Source of the DNA: CBDDFQ01 sp965227035
Lineage (GTDB): Bacteria; Pseudomonadota; Gammaproteobacteria; Burkholderiales; Burkholderiaceae_C
NCBI GenBank assembly: GCA_965227035.1
Contig: OZ245724.1
Span: 2,790,001-2,854,000 of the forward strand
Length of the DNA stretch: 64,000 nucleotides
Reading direction: 5' to 3'
Shown: positions 54,920 through 62,725 of the stretch, piece by piece
Layout of the letters: every line of letters starts with the position of its first letter
Numbering within the stretch: position 1 is the first letter of the stretch
Notes under the pieces: generated by a model
The model's database searches: none
Told to the model about the DNA's origin: nothing
The model's input: the letters and a program-made list of their open reading frames with translations, nothing else
Made by a program: the position numbers and the translations under genes

Positions 54920-56203
54920 TCACGTCTCGACGCTGCCCTTTGCACACGAAAAAAGACGCGCGACCGTCTCGGCCGTCCGTTCCCTGGCGACCGCGTCGCC
55001 GGCGTGGAGTTCGGCCATCACGCCGTGCATCATCTTCTGGGTGAGGCCGCGAGACATCGCCTGCAGCACCGCATCGATGTCGTCTCCGCGCGCGAGCTGT
55101 TTACGGGCGCGCACGAGTTCTGCCTCGCGCCAGCCGTCGGCTCGAGCGTTGAGTTCCTGAATGAGCGGCACGGTGGCGCGCTGGTCGAGCCATTGCATGA
55201 AGCTCTGCACACCGGCGTCCACGATGACCTCGGCCTGCGCTACTGCGGCCTGCCGGTTGGACTCGCCCCGGCGAACGTCGCGTGCGAGATCGTCGACGGT
55301 GTAGAGAAACACGTCTTCCAGATCTTTGACCTGCGCCTCGACGTCGCGAGGCACCGCTAGATCGATGATGAGCATGGGCTTGCGTTTGCGCGCCTTGAGT
55401 GCGGTCTCCACCGCGCCCAGGCCGATCAGCGGCAAGGTGCTGGAGGTGCAGCTCACGACGATGTCGAAGTCGGCCAGCCGGGTCGGCAGGTCTGCCAGTT
55501 GCATGGCTTCGCCAGCGAAGCGGGCCGAGAGCGCTTCGCCGTGTTCATATGTGCGGTTGGCGAAAACGATCTTCGCGGGGTTTTTTGCGGCGAAATGCGC
55601 CGCCGCCAGCTGGATCATCTCGCCGGCGCCGACGAACAGCACTCGCGTCTGCTGCAGGTCTTCGAAGAGCTTTCCTGCCAGCACCACTGCGGTTGCAGCC
55701 ATGCTGACCGAGTGCGCACCGAGCCCGGTGGTCGTGCGCACTTCCTTGGCCACCGAAAAGCTGCGCTGGAACAACTGGTTGAGCGTGCGGCCGAGTGCGC
55801 CGGCTGTCTCTGCGGCGCGAACCGCATGCTTGATCTGGCCGAGGATCTGAGTCTCGCCCAGCACCATCGAATCGAGTCCGCTCGCCACTCGGAAAGCGTG
55901 GCGGGCCGCCTCCTCGTCTGCTAGCGCGTACGTGTGCGCGCGCAGCAGATCGGCCGAAACTCCACCGCTATTGGCCAGCCAACCGATCGTGTGGTCGAGC
56001 GCCGAATGTTCGGATGCGCAGTAGATCTCGGTGCGATTGCAGGTCGAGATGATCGCGGCCTCGACGTTGGGATGCGGGCTTGCGCCGAATGAATGGCGCA
56101 AGTTCTGCAGGGTCGGCGCGATCTGGTCGAGCGCGAACGCGAACCGGCCTCGCAGGTCGAGCGATGCAGTGTTGTGATTCAGGCCCAGGGCCATGAGAGT
56201 CAT
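54920..56203 (-). CDS. hemA: Glutamyl-tRNA reductase, photosynthesis-cluster paralogue
   Basis: A 427-residue second HemA. It has the catalytic STCNRTEIYC, GLDSMVLGETQILGQIKHAV and VLFVGAGEMIQLAAAHF. By eye about two thirds of positions match the copy at 20602 in the same order, which suggests duplication within the lineage and not a distant import. It sits after bchI-bchD-bchO on the same strand but behind its own regulatory region with two PpsR-like sites. It should boost 5-aminolevulinate supply for bacteriochlorophyll. ATG 56194 is an alternative start. Confidence 0.96.
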   Translation of the reverse strand: MTLMALGLNHNTASLDLRGRFAFALDQIAPTLQNLRHSFGASPHPNVEAAIISTCNRTEIYCASEHSALDHTIGWLANSGGVSADLLRAHTYALADEEAARHAFRVASGLDSMVLGETQILGQIKHAVRAAETAGALGRTLNQLFQRSFSVAKEVRTTTGLGAHSVSMAATAVVLAGKLFEDLQQTRVLFVGAGEMIQLAAAHFAAKNPAKIVFANRTYEHGEALSARFAGEAMQLADLPTRLADFDIVVSCTSSTLPLIGLGAVETALKARKRKPMLIIDLAVPRDVEAQVKDLEDVFLYTVDDLARDVRRGESNRQAAVAQAEVIVDAGVQSFMQWLDQRATVPLIQELNARADGWREAELVRARKQLARGDDIDAVLQAMSRGLTQKMMHGVMAELHAGDAVARERTAETVARLFSCAKGSVET

Positions 56204-56277
56204 TCGCGATCCATGCCTTCTTTAAGTGCAAAAGAGCGGGATGAGCACCGTTTTCTAAAATGCCGATCACGCCAAAG

Positions 56278-56321
56278 TGTCAATTAAAGTTGAATACTAC
56301 AAGTGTCAAGCTAAATTGACA
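56278..56321 (-). promoter_or_regulatory. Tandem PpsR/CrtJ-type operators and promoter of the second hemA
   Basis: Site A, 56304-56321: TGTCAA-N6-TTGACA, a perfect palindrome fitting TGT-N12-ACA. Site B, 56278-56295: TGTCAA-N6-TTGAAT, one arm diverged. On the minus strand the first arm of site A supplies a -35 TTGACA (56309-56304), with TTTAAT (56288-56283) as -10 at a short 15-bp spacing that lies within site B. A repressor there would cover the promoter. Confidence 0.7.
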
Positions 56322-56322
56322 A

Positions 56323-57192
56323 TCAGGTTTTCACGGAGTCCACAACAATGCTGGCCACACGCTGCGGCTGCTCCTCGTGCGCGAGGTGGCCGAGTTGGGC
56401 CAGAAGCGTCATCTCGGCTGTCGGCACGATCCCCAAAAGATGACGGGACTGCTCGGGTCGCACGGTGCGATCGGCTGCGCCCGCAACGAGGATGAGCTTC
56501 TGGCGCAGGCGAGGCAAATTGGCGGGCAAGCTCGTCAGATCCCAGTCGGCCATCATCGACAAGGCTCCTGCAACGTGCGCGGGGTTGCGCACCAGCTGCC
56601 CATAGAGTGCTTCGCCCCTCGCGTCGAGCCGTGACCCGGTCTGCTCGATCAGGCGTCGAACCACGGCGGGATTGCGGGCACGCGAGGAGAAAAGCCGAGA
56701 ACTCACAGAAGTCGAGGCCAGCATTCTGGCAGCGGCCGGGAAAAGCAGGCCGGACACGCCCGACAGCGGAAAGAACGCCCCGTTGAGACTCACGATCGAG
56801 GTCGCGTCCACCTGCTCCTGCAGGCAAAGTTGCGCAGCGATGGCAGCGCCCGCGGAATGCCCCACGATGACCGAGGGCCTGACGCCGATAGCGCGCAACA
56901 GAGCAGCCACGCCCGATGCCACTGCGGCCAGCGAAAGCCGACCGTCTTTGGGCATCGAGGTGAACGCGTGGCCGGGCAAGTCCACCGCCACGCAAGTGAA
57001 GTCGCGTGCCAGCAAGGGCATGAAGTCGCGCCAAGAATGCGTCGAAGCCCCGGTGCCGTGAATGAGCAGCAGGGCCGGACCTTGTCCCATGACCTGCACA
57101 TGCCACCGGATGCCCGCCGCTTCGACAAAGCGGCTGCTGGCCCGATGCGGCCAGTCGGCGCCGTCGGTTTGCCAATCGAGCGATTCGCTCAC
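56323..57192 (-). CDS. bchO: BchO, magnesium-chelatase-associated alpha/beta hydrolase
   Basis: About 289 residues, starting at GTG 57192 overlapping the bchD stop (GTGA). It has LLIHGTGASTHSWRD, nucleophile VGHSAGAAIAAQLC, and the terminal His in LLAQLGHLAHEEQP. BchO follows bchD in purple-bacterial clusters and is needed for normal bacteriochlorophyll synthesis, function not defined. The stop lies one base from PpsR-like site A of the next transcript. Confidence 0.93.
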   Translation of the reverse strand: MSESLDWQTDGADWPHRASSRFVEAAGIRWHVQVMGQGPALLLIHGTGASTHSWRDFMPLLARDFTCVAVDLPGHAFTSMPKDGRLSLAAVASGVAALLRAIGVRPSVIVGHSAGAAIAAQLCLQEQVDATSIVSLNGAFFPLSGVSGLLFPAAARMLASTSVSSRLFSSRARNPAVVRRLIEQTGSRLDARGEALYGQLVRNPAHVAGALSMMADWDLTSLPANLPRLRQKLILVAGAADRTVRPEQSRHLLGIVPTAEMTLLAQLGHLAHEEQPQRVASIVVDSVKT

Positions 57193-59132
57193 GCGGCGGC
57201 GCCTCGCCGCACCGCACGCTGACCCTCGGTGGCCGCGCGGACGGCCCCGGACAGCGCCACAGCATCGGCATACGGCAGCGGCAGGTATACCGCGCCCATT
57301 TCGGTGGCCAACTGCAGCGCCGATGGCTGCGGCTGGGGCGAGGTGTCCAGTACCAGCGCGGTGATTCCTGCGGCGCGCATCTGCCGGGCGGCGTCCATCG
57401 CATCCGCAATCGCTTTCGGCCTGCCGCCTATTCCGTCGCGCGCGACATTGGCGCGGCCATCGGTAAGCAACACAGCCACAGGCGTTCGCCCCTGGCGCCT
57501 TGCCGTTTGCGCCAGAGACAGCGTCATGTCGATTGCCGCTGCCAATGGCGTGCCGCCGCCGCCAGCCAAGCCCGCGAGGCTTCGTTTGGCCCGCACCAGG
57601 GAACGGGTGACCGGCAACAACACTTCGGCACTGCGACCGCGAAACCCGACGAGCGAGACGCTGTCGCGGCGGACATAACAATCGGCCAGCAGTAGTTCGA
57701 CTGCACCCTTGGCCTCGGCAAGGCGCTGCAGTGCCGCCGAGCCGGATGCGTCGACCACGAAAAGTGTGGTCGTCTCGGTGCGCTGCTTGTAGCGCGTCAC
57801 CCGGAAATCTTCGCGGCGCAAATGGATGCCGGTCGCGGAGGCCGGGTAGGCGTCGCCCGACACGCGCTTTCTGCGCATCGGCTGCCACGGCGCCGCAGCA
57901 CGCAAGGTTTCGATGAGATTCAGGCGCATGCCGTCACGCGGCAAACCGGCACGCACGCCATCGGGTCGCCCCCGTTGCGTGCTGCGTGACGCCGCGCCGG
58001 CCCGGCCTGCGGACTGCATTGTCGAAGGCGCCGCTTGCCGGATCTTCAGCGAGTCGAGCAGGCCGCGTGGAAGTGCCGCGAGCGCGGCTTCGAGGACGAT
58101 CTCGCTTGTAGCAGTGTCGGCATTTGTGTCGGCATCGCTGTCGGCATCGTCTTGAGCTTCGGTCTCGGCTTCATTTGGAGACGGTGGGTTTTCCTGATCG
58201 TTCTCCGGGCTCGCAGCGTTCGCATCGTCCTGCTCGGGCGGTTCCGATTCGTCGGCAGCCGATTCCTCCGCAACAGATTCGCTCGCGTCAAAGTGCGCGG
58301 GCAGCATCGTTGCGCGCGGGAGCAGCACCAATCGCACCGCCAGCGCCGCGTCTTCGGAGAGCACTTCGAGACGGCCCTGCAAGGCAGCGTTCGCGCGTGC
58401 AACTCGCATTGCCAACACCGAGGCGCGAATCGAATCGACACCCAATGCCGATGCCGCCTCGCACACGGCATGGCGCATCTCCTCGCCAACCTCCACATCG
58501 GCCAGCAGCAGGCGCGCAGCAGCGACATCGTCCCGGTCTGCGGCGCGTGCAGGCGAATCGACGGCATCGTCGACATCTTCGCCTTTGCCGACCTCCCCCA
58601 CCTCCTCCACCATCTGTGCGAAGTCGAGCCGAAAAGCCAACCGATCCATCAGCTTCTCGGGAGGATGTTCTTCTTCGTTGACCCCACCATCGAAGGCGAT
58701 CAGGCCGAAGCGAGCGGGACGTCGCGAAACAGCACCCGCCCTTTCGACGACGACTTCCCTGGCGTCGAGCGCCGCCGCCAGATGCGCGGCCATCCGCTGC
58801 GAAAGGCGGTCTGCCGAATTGAGCACCAGCATGCCGCCGTCGACTTCCGCAAGCAGACCCGTCTGCACCACCGGCCTTCCGGCGACCAGCGTGGCCGACA
58901 GGTCCAGCCCGCCGAGCAAGCGGTCTTCCTGAACCGACAGCGGCATGACACGCATCGTGGCGGCTGGCGGCATCAGCTCGGTCACGAGTTGCAGCCAGGC
59001 GTCGCGCTGCTCCTGGCTGCAATGACGCAGCACAACGCCTGCGGTGCCGAGAGGATCGACGCAGAGCAAGGCAGCCACGGTCGCGGCTTGCGGGTTCGGC
59101 GGCGCGAGTGAAATTCGGGTCATTTGAGTCAT
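57189..59132 (-). CDS. bchD: Magnesium chelatase subunit D
   Basis: A 647-residue protein: AAA-like N-terminal domain, a long acidic/Pro linker (SESVAEESAADESEPPEQDD..., about residues 285-345), and a C-terminal integrin-I/vWA domain with MIDAS FVVDASGSAALQRLAEAKGAVELLL. With BchI and BchH it inserts Mg into protoporphyrin IX. ATG at 59123 is an alternative start. It follows bchI by 28 bp. Confidence 0.96.
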   Translation of the reverse strand: MTQMTRISLAPPNPQAATVAALLCVDPLGTAGVVLRHCSQEQRDAWLQLVTELMPPAATMRVMPLSVQEDRLLGGLDLSATLVAGRPVVQTGLLAEVDGGMLVLNSADRLSQRMAAHLAAALDAREVVVERAGAVSRRPARFGLIAFDGGVNEEEHPPEKLMDRLAFRLDFAQMVEEVGEVGKGEDVDDAVDSPARAADRDDVAAARLLLADVEVGEEMRHAVCEAASALGVDSIRASVLAMRVARANAALQGRLEVLSEDAALAVRLVLLPRATMLPAHFDASESVAEESAADESEPPEQDDANAASPENDQENPPSPNEAETEAQDDADSDADTNADTATSEIVLEAALAALPRGLLDSLKIRQAAPSTMQSAGRAGAASRSTQRGRPDGVRAGLPRDGMRLNLIETLRAAAPWQPMRRKRVSGDAYPASATGIHLRREDFRVTRYKQRTETTTLFVVDASGSAALQRLAEAKGAVELLLADCYVRRDSVSLVGFRGRSAEVLLPVTRSLVRAKRSLAGLAGGGGTPLAAAIDMTLSLAQTARRQGRTPVAVLLTDGRANVARDGIGGRPKAIADAMDAARQMRAAGITALVLDTSPQPQPSALQLATEMGAVYLPLPYADAVALSGAVRAATEGQRAVRRGAAA

Positions 59133-59160
59133 GCGGAAGCTGCGGACGTTCGCTCGATCG

Positions 59161-60180
59161 TCATGGACCGAACAACTCCTCGACGGCTTTGTCGATGCGC
59201 GCGGTCGATCCGGTGTCGTCGAGCGGACTGCGACGCAAACGGTGACGCAACGCGGAAGGCGCCACGCTGCGCAGATGGCCGTCGGCCACCGCAGAGTCGC
59301 CCTGGATCGCGGCCAGGGCGCGCGCTGCGCGGATCAGCGTCAACTCGCCGCGCAGTCCATCGGTACCGAGGGCAACGCAGAGTTCCGCAGCGCGTGTCAG
59401 CACTGCATCGGGCACGTCCACCTCGCCGAGGCGATCCTTTCCGGCAACGATCTTTCGCCGGGTTGCGGCTTCCTCGCGCGCCCATTGCTTGGCGAATTTC
59501 ACCGGATCGCGATCGCATGCATCCCGGCGCTTGATGACCTCCACGCGCGAAGGAATGTCCTTGGGCGTCGACACCTCGACCGAGAGTCCAAAGCGATCGA
59601 GCAACTGCGGCCGCAACTCGCCTTCTTCAGGGTTGCCGCTGCCCACCAGGACGAAGCGCGCAGGATGCCGCACGCTCAAGCCCTCGCGTTCCAGCACGTT
59701 CTCGCCGGACGCCGCAACATCGATCAGCAGATCGACCAGATGGTCTTCAAGCAGATTGACCTCGTCGATGTAGAGGAAGCCCCGGTGTGCGCGCGCCAGC
59801 AGCCCGGGCTCGAAAACCTTGAGGCCCTGCGTCAATGCGCGCTCGAGATCGAGCGCGCCGGCCACGCGATCTTCTGTCGCGCCCAGCGGCAGGTCGACCA
59901 CGGGAACCGGCACCAGGACGCTAGGCACATCGCCGCCGGCCTTGAGGACCTTGCAGGCCTCGCACGACGGCGCATCGGATCGAGGATCGCAGTGATAGGG
60001 GCAGCCGCGCACTGCACGCATTCGCGGCAGCAGTGCAGCCAGGCCGCGCACTGCGGTGGACTTGCCGGTCCCCCGGTCGCCCAGCACCAGCACACCGCCC
60101 ACGGCGGGATCGACAGCTGCGATCAGGATCGCGCGCTTCATTTCTTCTTGTCCGACGATGGCGGAGAACGGGTAAACCAT
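59161..60180 (-). CDS. bchI: Magnesium chelatase subunit I
   Basis: About 339 residues, starting MVYPFSAIVGQEEMKRAIL. AAA+ Walker A VLGDRGTGKSTAVRGLA, Walker B FLYIDEVNLLEDHLVDLLID, the insert CPYHCDPRSDAPSCEAC with its cysteines, and sensor GSGNPEEGELRPQLLDRFG. ATPase motor of Mg chelatase. First gene of bchI-bchD-bchO, reading away from the HiPIP gene. Confidence 0.97.
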   Translation of the reverse strand: MVYPFSAIVGQEEMKRAILIAAVDPAVGGVLVLGDRGTGKSTAVRGLAALLPRMRAVRGCPYHCDPRSDAPSCEACKVLKAGGDVPSVLVPVPVVDLPLGATEDRVAGALDLERALTQGLKVFEPGLLARAHRGFLYIDEVNLLEDHLVDLLIDVAASGENVLEREGLSVRHPARFVLVGSGNPEEGELRPQLLDRFGLSVEVSTPKDIPSRVEVIKRRDACDRDPVKFAKQWAREEAATRRKIVAGKDRLGEVDVPDAVLTRAAELCVALGTDGLRGELTLIRAARALAAIQGDSAVADGHLRSVAPSALRHRLRRSPLDDTGSTARIDKAVEELFGP

Positions 60181-60248
60181 GAGCAGAATCCCAAACCATA
60201 TCCAATTGCTCAACTATCGCATGCGTCAGAGGAAATTACGAGCAGAAG

Positions 60249-60266
60249 TGTCAGACTCATGTGACG
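60249..60266. promoter_or_regulatory. PpsR/CrtJ-like site between bchI and the HiPIP gene
   Basis: TGTCA-N8-TGACG matches TGT-N12-ACA except for the last base. It lies in the 118-bp divergent region and could control either or both genes. Confidence 0.5.
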
Positions 60267-60298
60267 GTCCATGATGGATCGATAAAGGAAGACAAGTC

Positions 60299-60616
60299 AT
60301 GAGCAACCCAAGTCGACGTACTTTTGTGATGTCTGTGGTCGCCGGTAGCGCGGCCATCGGCGCATCGCGAGTGGCGGCCCAGGCAGCAGCGGCAGCAGTC
60401 AAGGAAACGGATCCCCAAGCCACGGCTCTAGGATTCAAGACAGACACCACCAAGGTGGACAAAGCGAAGTTCCCTAAACACGAGGTCACCCAGATGTGCG
60501 GTGGGTGCCAGCTGTTCCAGGGTAAGGCGGGCGCCGCCACCGGGCCGTGCCAGCTTTTCGCGGGCAATATCGTGCCGTCCAAAGGATGGTGCAGCGCCTA
60601 CATCAAGAAGGCCTGA
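60299..60616 (+). CDS. hip: High-potential iron-sulfur protein, Tat-exported
   Basis: A 105-residue precursor with a twin-arginine signal (PSRRTFVMSVVAGSAAIGASRVAAQ). The mature part has the HiPIP cysteines in MCGGCQLF, then CQLF and WCSAY. HiPIP carries electrons between the cytochrome bc1 complex and photosynthetic reaction centres in several purple bacteria, in the periplasm. AAGGAAG lies seven bases upstream. The following 115 bp hold only an inverted GACGCG/CGCGTC pair without T-run. Confidence 0.95.
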   Translation: MSNPSRRTFVMSVVAGSAAIGASRVAAQAAAAAVKETDPQATALGFKTDTTKVDKAKFPKHEVTQMCGGCQLFQGKAGAATGPCQLFAGNIVPSKGWCSAYIKKA

Positions 60617-60731
60617 TCGCAGGCTTTCGCTGACGCGTCGCAAAGGCGGCGCGTCGTTCCCGACGTGTCGGAGGCTCCTGCGGCCTTCGACACTGCACTA
60701 GCTTTGGCTTCCGCTGGCGGGCTTTGCCCCT

Positions 60732-61004
60732 TTACTCTGCCTTCGCCCATCGCCTGCGCAGATCCCAAAAATGGGCGATGCCTGCCAGGAGTAGCCACAG
60801 CAGCACCCACATAGCGCCGAGGTCACGCAGCGCGCACCTCAAAGCCAGCATCAGACAGACGCCAGACACCAGGTTCGCGAAGAACTGTTTCGGCGCAACT
60901 CCCGCACCCGATCGGCGGTGATGGAGCAGCAAAACTGCACACTCGATCAGCGTGAAAAGGATGACGGCGTCTACAAGACCTGCGAGCGTGAACAGCGCAC
61001 TCAT
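60732..61004 (-). CDS. Small membrane protein in photosynthesis cluster
   Basis: A 90-residue protein with three hydrophobic segments (residues about 3-27, 42-57, 63-80) and a basic tail (DLRRRWAKAE). GAGGGG precedes the ATG, 9 bp after the tspO stop, so it is the last gene of pucC-bchP-tspO. I do not recognise the family; location suggests an accessory role in photopigment synthesis or its control. Confidence 0.72.
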   Translation of the reverse strand: MSALFTLAGLVDAVILFTLIECAVLLLHHRRSGAGVAPKQFFANLVSGVCLMLALRCALRDLGAMWVLLWLLLAGIAHFWDLRRRWAKAE

Positions 61005-61013
61005 GCGAGCCCC

Positions 61014-61514
61014 TCAGGTACCAAACGGGCCGTTGAGCCTGACGGTTTGCAGGTTGAGCACAGCGGCTATCGCGACCCACACCAGATACGGCACCAACAG
61101 TACGGCGGCGACGCGCGCATATCGCCAAAGAAGAACGATCAACGCCAGCACCGACAACCACAAAAAGGGCACTTCGATCAGCGACCAATCCGGTCGATGG
61201 AGGCGAAAGTACAGCAGGCTCCAGAACACGTTCAGGAAAGCGTTCAGCGCGAACAGTGCCAGCATCCACTCGCGATCGGCCTTGGTGCGCGCGCGTCGCC
61301 AGCCGTTCACGCCTGAGGCGGCGGCGAGGCCGAAGATGGCCGTCCAGATCGGGCCGAAAGCCCAGTCCGGTGGCTTCCAGTCCGGCTGCCGCAGGTTCTG
61401 GTACCACGGCCCAATATCTGTCATCAGTCCGCCCAACACCGCCACACCCAGCGCAGCCGACGCCGCCACCAGCACGGGCTTCCACAATCGCGCGCGCCCT
61501 GATTGCCGGTTCAT
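61014..61514 (-). CDS. tspO: TspO/MBR-family tryptophan-rich sensory protein
   Basis: About 166 residues, five membrane helices. The conserved GPWYQNLRQPDWKPPDWAFGPIWT and FALNAFLNVFWSLLYFR segments are clear. TspO binds porphyrins and in purple bacteria tunes photosynthesis gene expression by tetrapyrrole efflux. ATG 61514 overlaps the bchP stop (ATGA). The frame's extension upstream to 61694 is within bchP and rejected. Confidence 0.94.
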   Translation of the reverse strand: MNRQSGRARLWKPVLVAASAALGVAVLGGLMTDIGPWYQNLRQPDWKPPDWAFGPIWTAIFGLAAASGVNGWRRARTKADREWMLALFALNAFLNVFWSLLYFRLHRPDWSLIEVPFLWLSVLALIVLLWRYARVAAVLLVPYLVWVAIAAVLNLQTVRLNGPFGT

Positions 61515-62719
61515 ACGCGCGCCATTCCAAGCAGATGCGCCATATCTTTCAGAAAAATTCGCAAGTGCGCCATCGGCTTCTTGCGGATGAGTTGCTTGTT
61601 CATGTACGACTCGAAGGTCAGTTGCTGCACGTCGCGGTCTTCGCAAATTTTCACGAAGCGCTCGCGTCGACGATCGCTCGAATACCAGAACCATTGCATG
61701 ATGCCGAGCACGCGGAAAACCGTGCCGTGCGCCTTCATGAAGCGCTTGCGCGCCTGACGCAGGCAGCGCGCATCGGCACCGCGCAGCAAGCTGTCGACAG
61801 CCTCGGCGGCAAGCTGCCCGCCCGCCATCGCGTAGTAGATGCCTTCTCCCGACGCAGGCGCCACGACGCCCGCAGCATCGCCGGCCAGCACCACATCGCG
61901 GCCGTTGTCCCAGCGCGATAACGGCCGCATGGGCAGCGGCGCGCCTTCACGTCGCAGGGTCTGAGCCGAAGCGAGACCGGCATTGGCACGCAGCGCAGTG
62001 ACCGCGCCACGCAGAGAGAATCCCTTGTCGGCGCTTCCGCTGCCTATGCTCAGCGTGTTGCCATGCGGGAACACCCAGCCGTAGAAATCGGGCGAAATCA
62101 GCCCTTGGTAGAACACGTCGCAGCGCGACGCGTCGTAGCCGGTCGGACGCACCGGCGGCAGCTCGACGATCTCGTGGTACGCGAACACGCACTCCACGCT
62201 CGGCACATCCGGCAAGGCTTGCGCGGCAACCTGGGAGCGGGCACCGTCCGCGCCGATCACCGAACGGGCACGCACGCAGTGCCGCACGGATTCGCCTTTT
62301 CGCCCTTGAGGCCGCGCCACGTAATGCACCACGCTCATGCCGTCGTCGTCTCGCGTCAATTGCTCGAAGGTCCCGTTGCGACGCTGCGCACCCGCCTCGC
62401 TCGCGCGCTCGCGCAGCCATTCGTCGAACACCTCCCGATCGACCATGCCGACGAAGCCGTTGTCGATCGGAATGTCGACGCACTTGGCACTGGGCGCCAC
62501 CATCCGCGCCGAGCGCGCCTTGGCCACGAGCAACGCATCGGGGATTTCGAAATCCTTGATCAGGCGCGGTGGAATCGCACCCCCGCATGGCTTGACCCGA
62601 CCGTCGCGATCGAGCAGCAGCACCGAGTGCCCGCTAGCCGCCAGCTTGTGCGCCGCAGTGGCGCCAGCAGGACCGCCGCCAACGACAACCGCGTCGAATA
62701 TTTCGCATTGAGTGCTCAT
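61511..62719 (-). CDS. bchP: Geranylgeranyl reductase BchP
   Basis: A 402-residue flavoprotein: FAD-binding VVVGGGPAGATAAHKLA, the family's PCGGAIPPRLI, and VLAGDAAGVVAPASGEGIYYAM. It reduces the geranylgeranyl tail of bacteriochlorophyll to phytyl. It follows the pucC-family gene by 6 bp and overlaps tspO. Confidence 0.96.
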   Translation of the reverse strand: MSTQCEIFDAVVVGGGPAGATAAHKLAASGHSVLLLDRDGRVKPCGGAIPPRLIKDFEIPDALLVAKARSARMVAPSAKCVDIPIDNGFVGMVDREVFDEWLRERASEAGAQRRNGTFEQLTRDDDGMSVVHYVARPQGRKGESVRHCVRARSVIGADGARSQVAAQALPDVPSVECVFAYHEIVELPPVRPTGYDASRCDVFYQGLISPDFYGWVFPHGNTLSIGSGSADKGFSLRGAVTALRANAGLASAQTLRREGAPLPMRPLSRWDNGRDVVLAGDAAGVVAPASGEGIYYAMAGGQLAAEAVDSLLRGADARCLRQARKRFMKAHGTVFRVLGIMQWFWYSSDRRRERFVKICEDRDVQQLTFESYMNKQLIRKKPMAHLRIFLKDMAHLLGMARV

Positions 62720-62725
62720 GTGATG

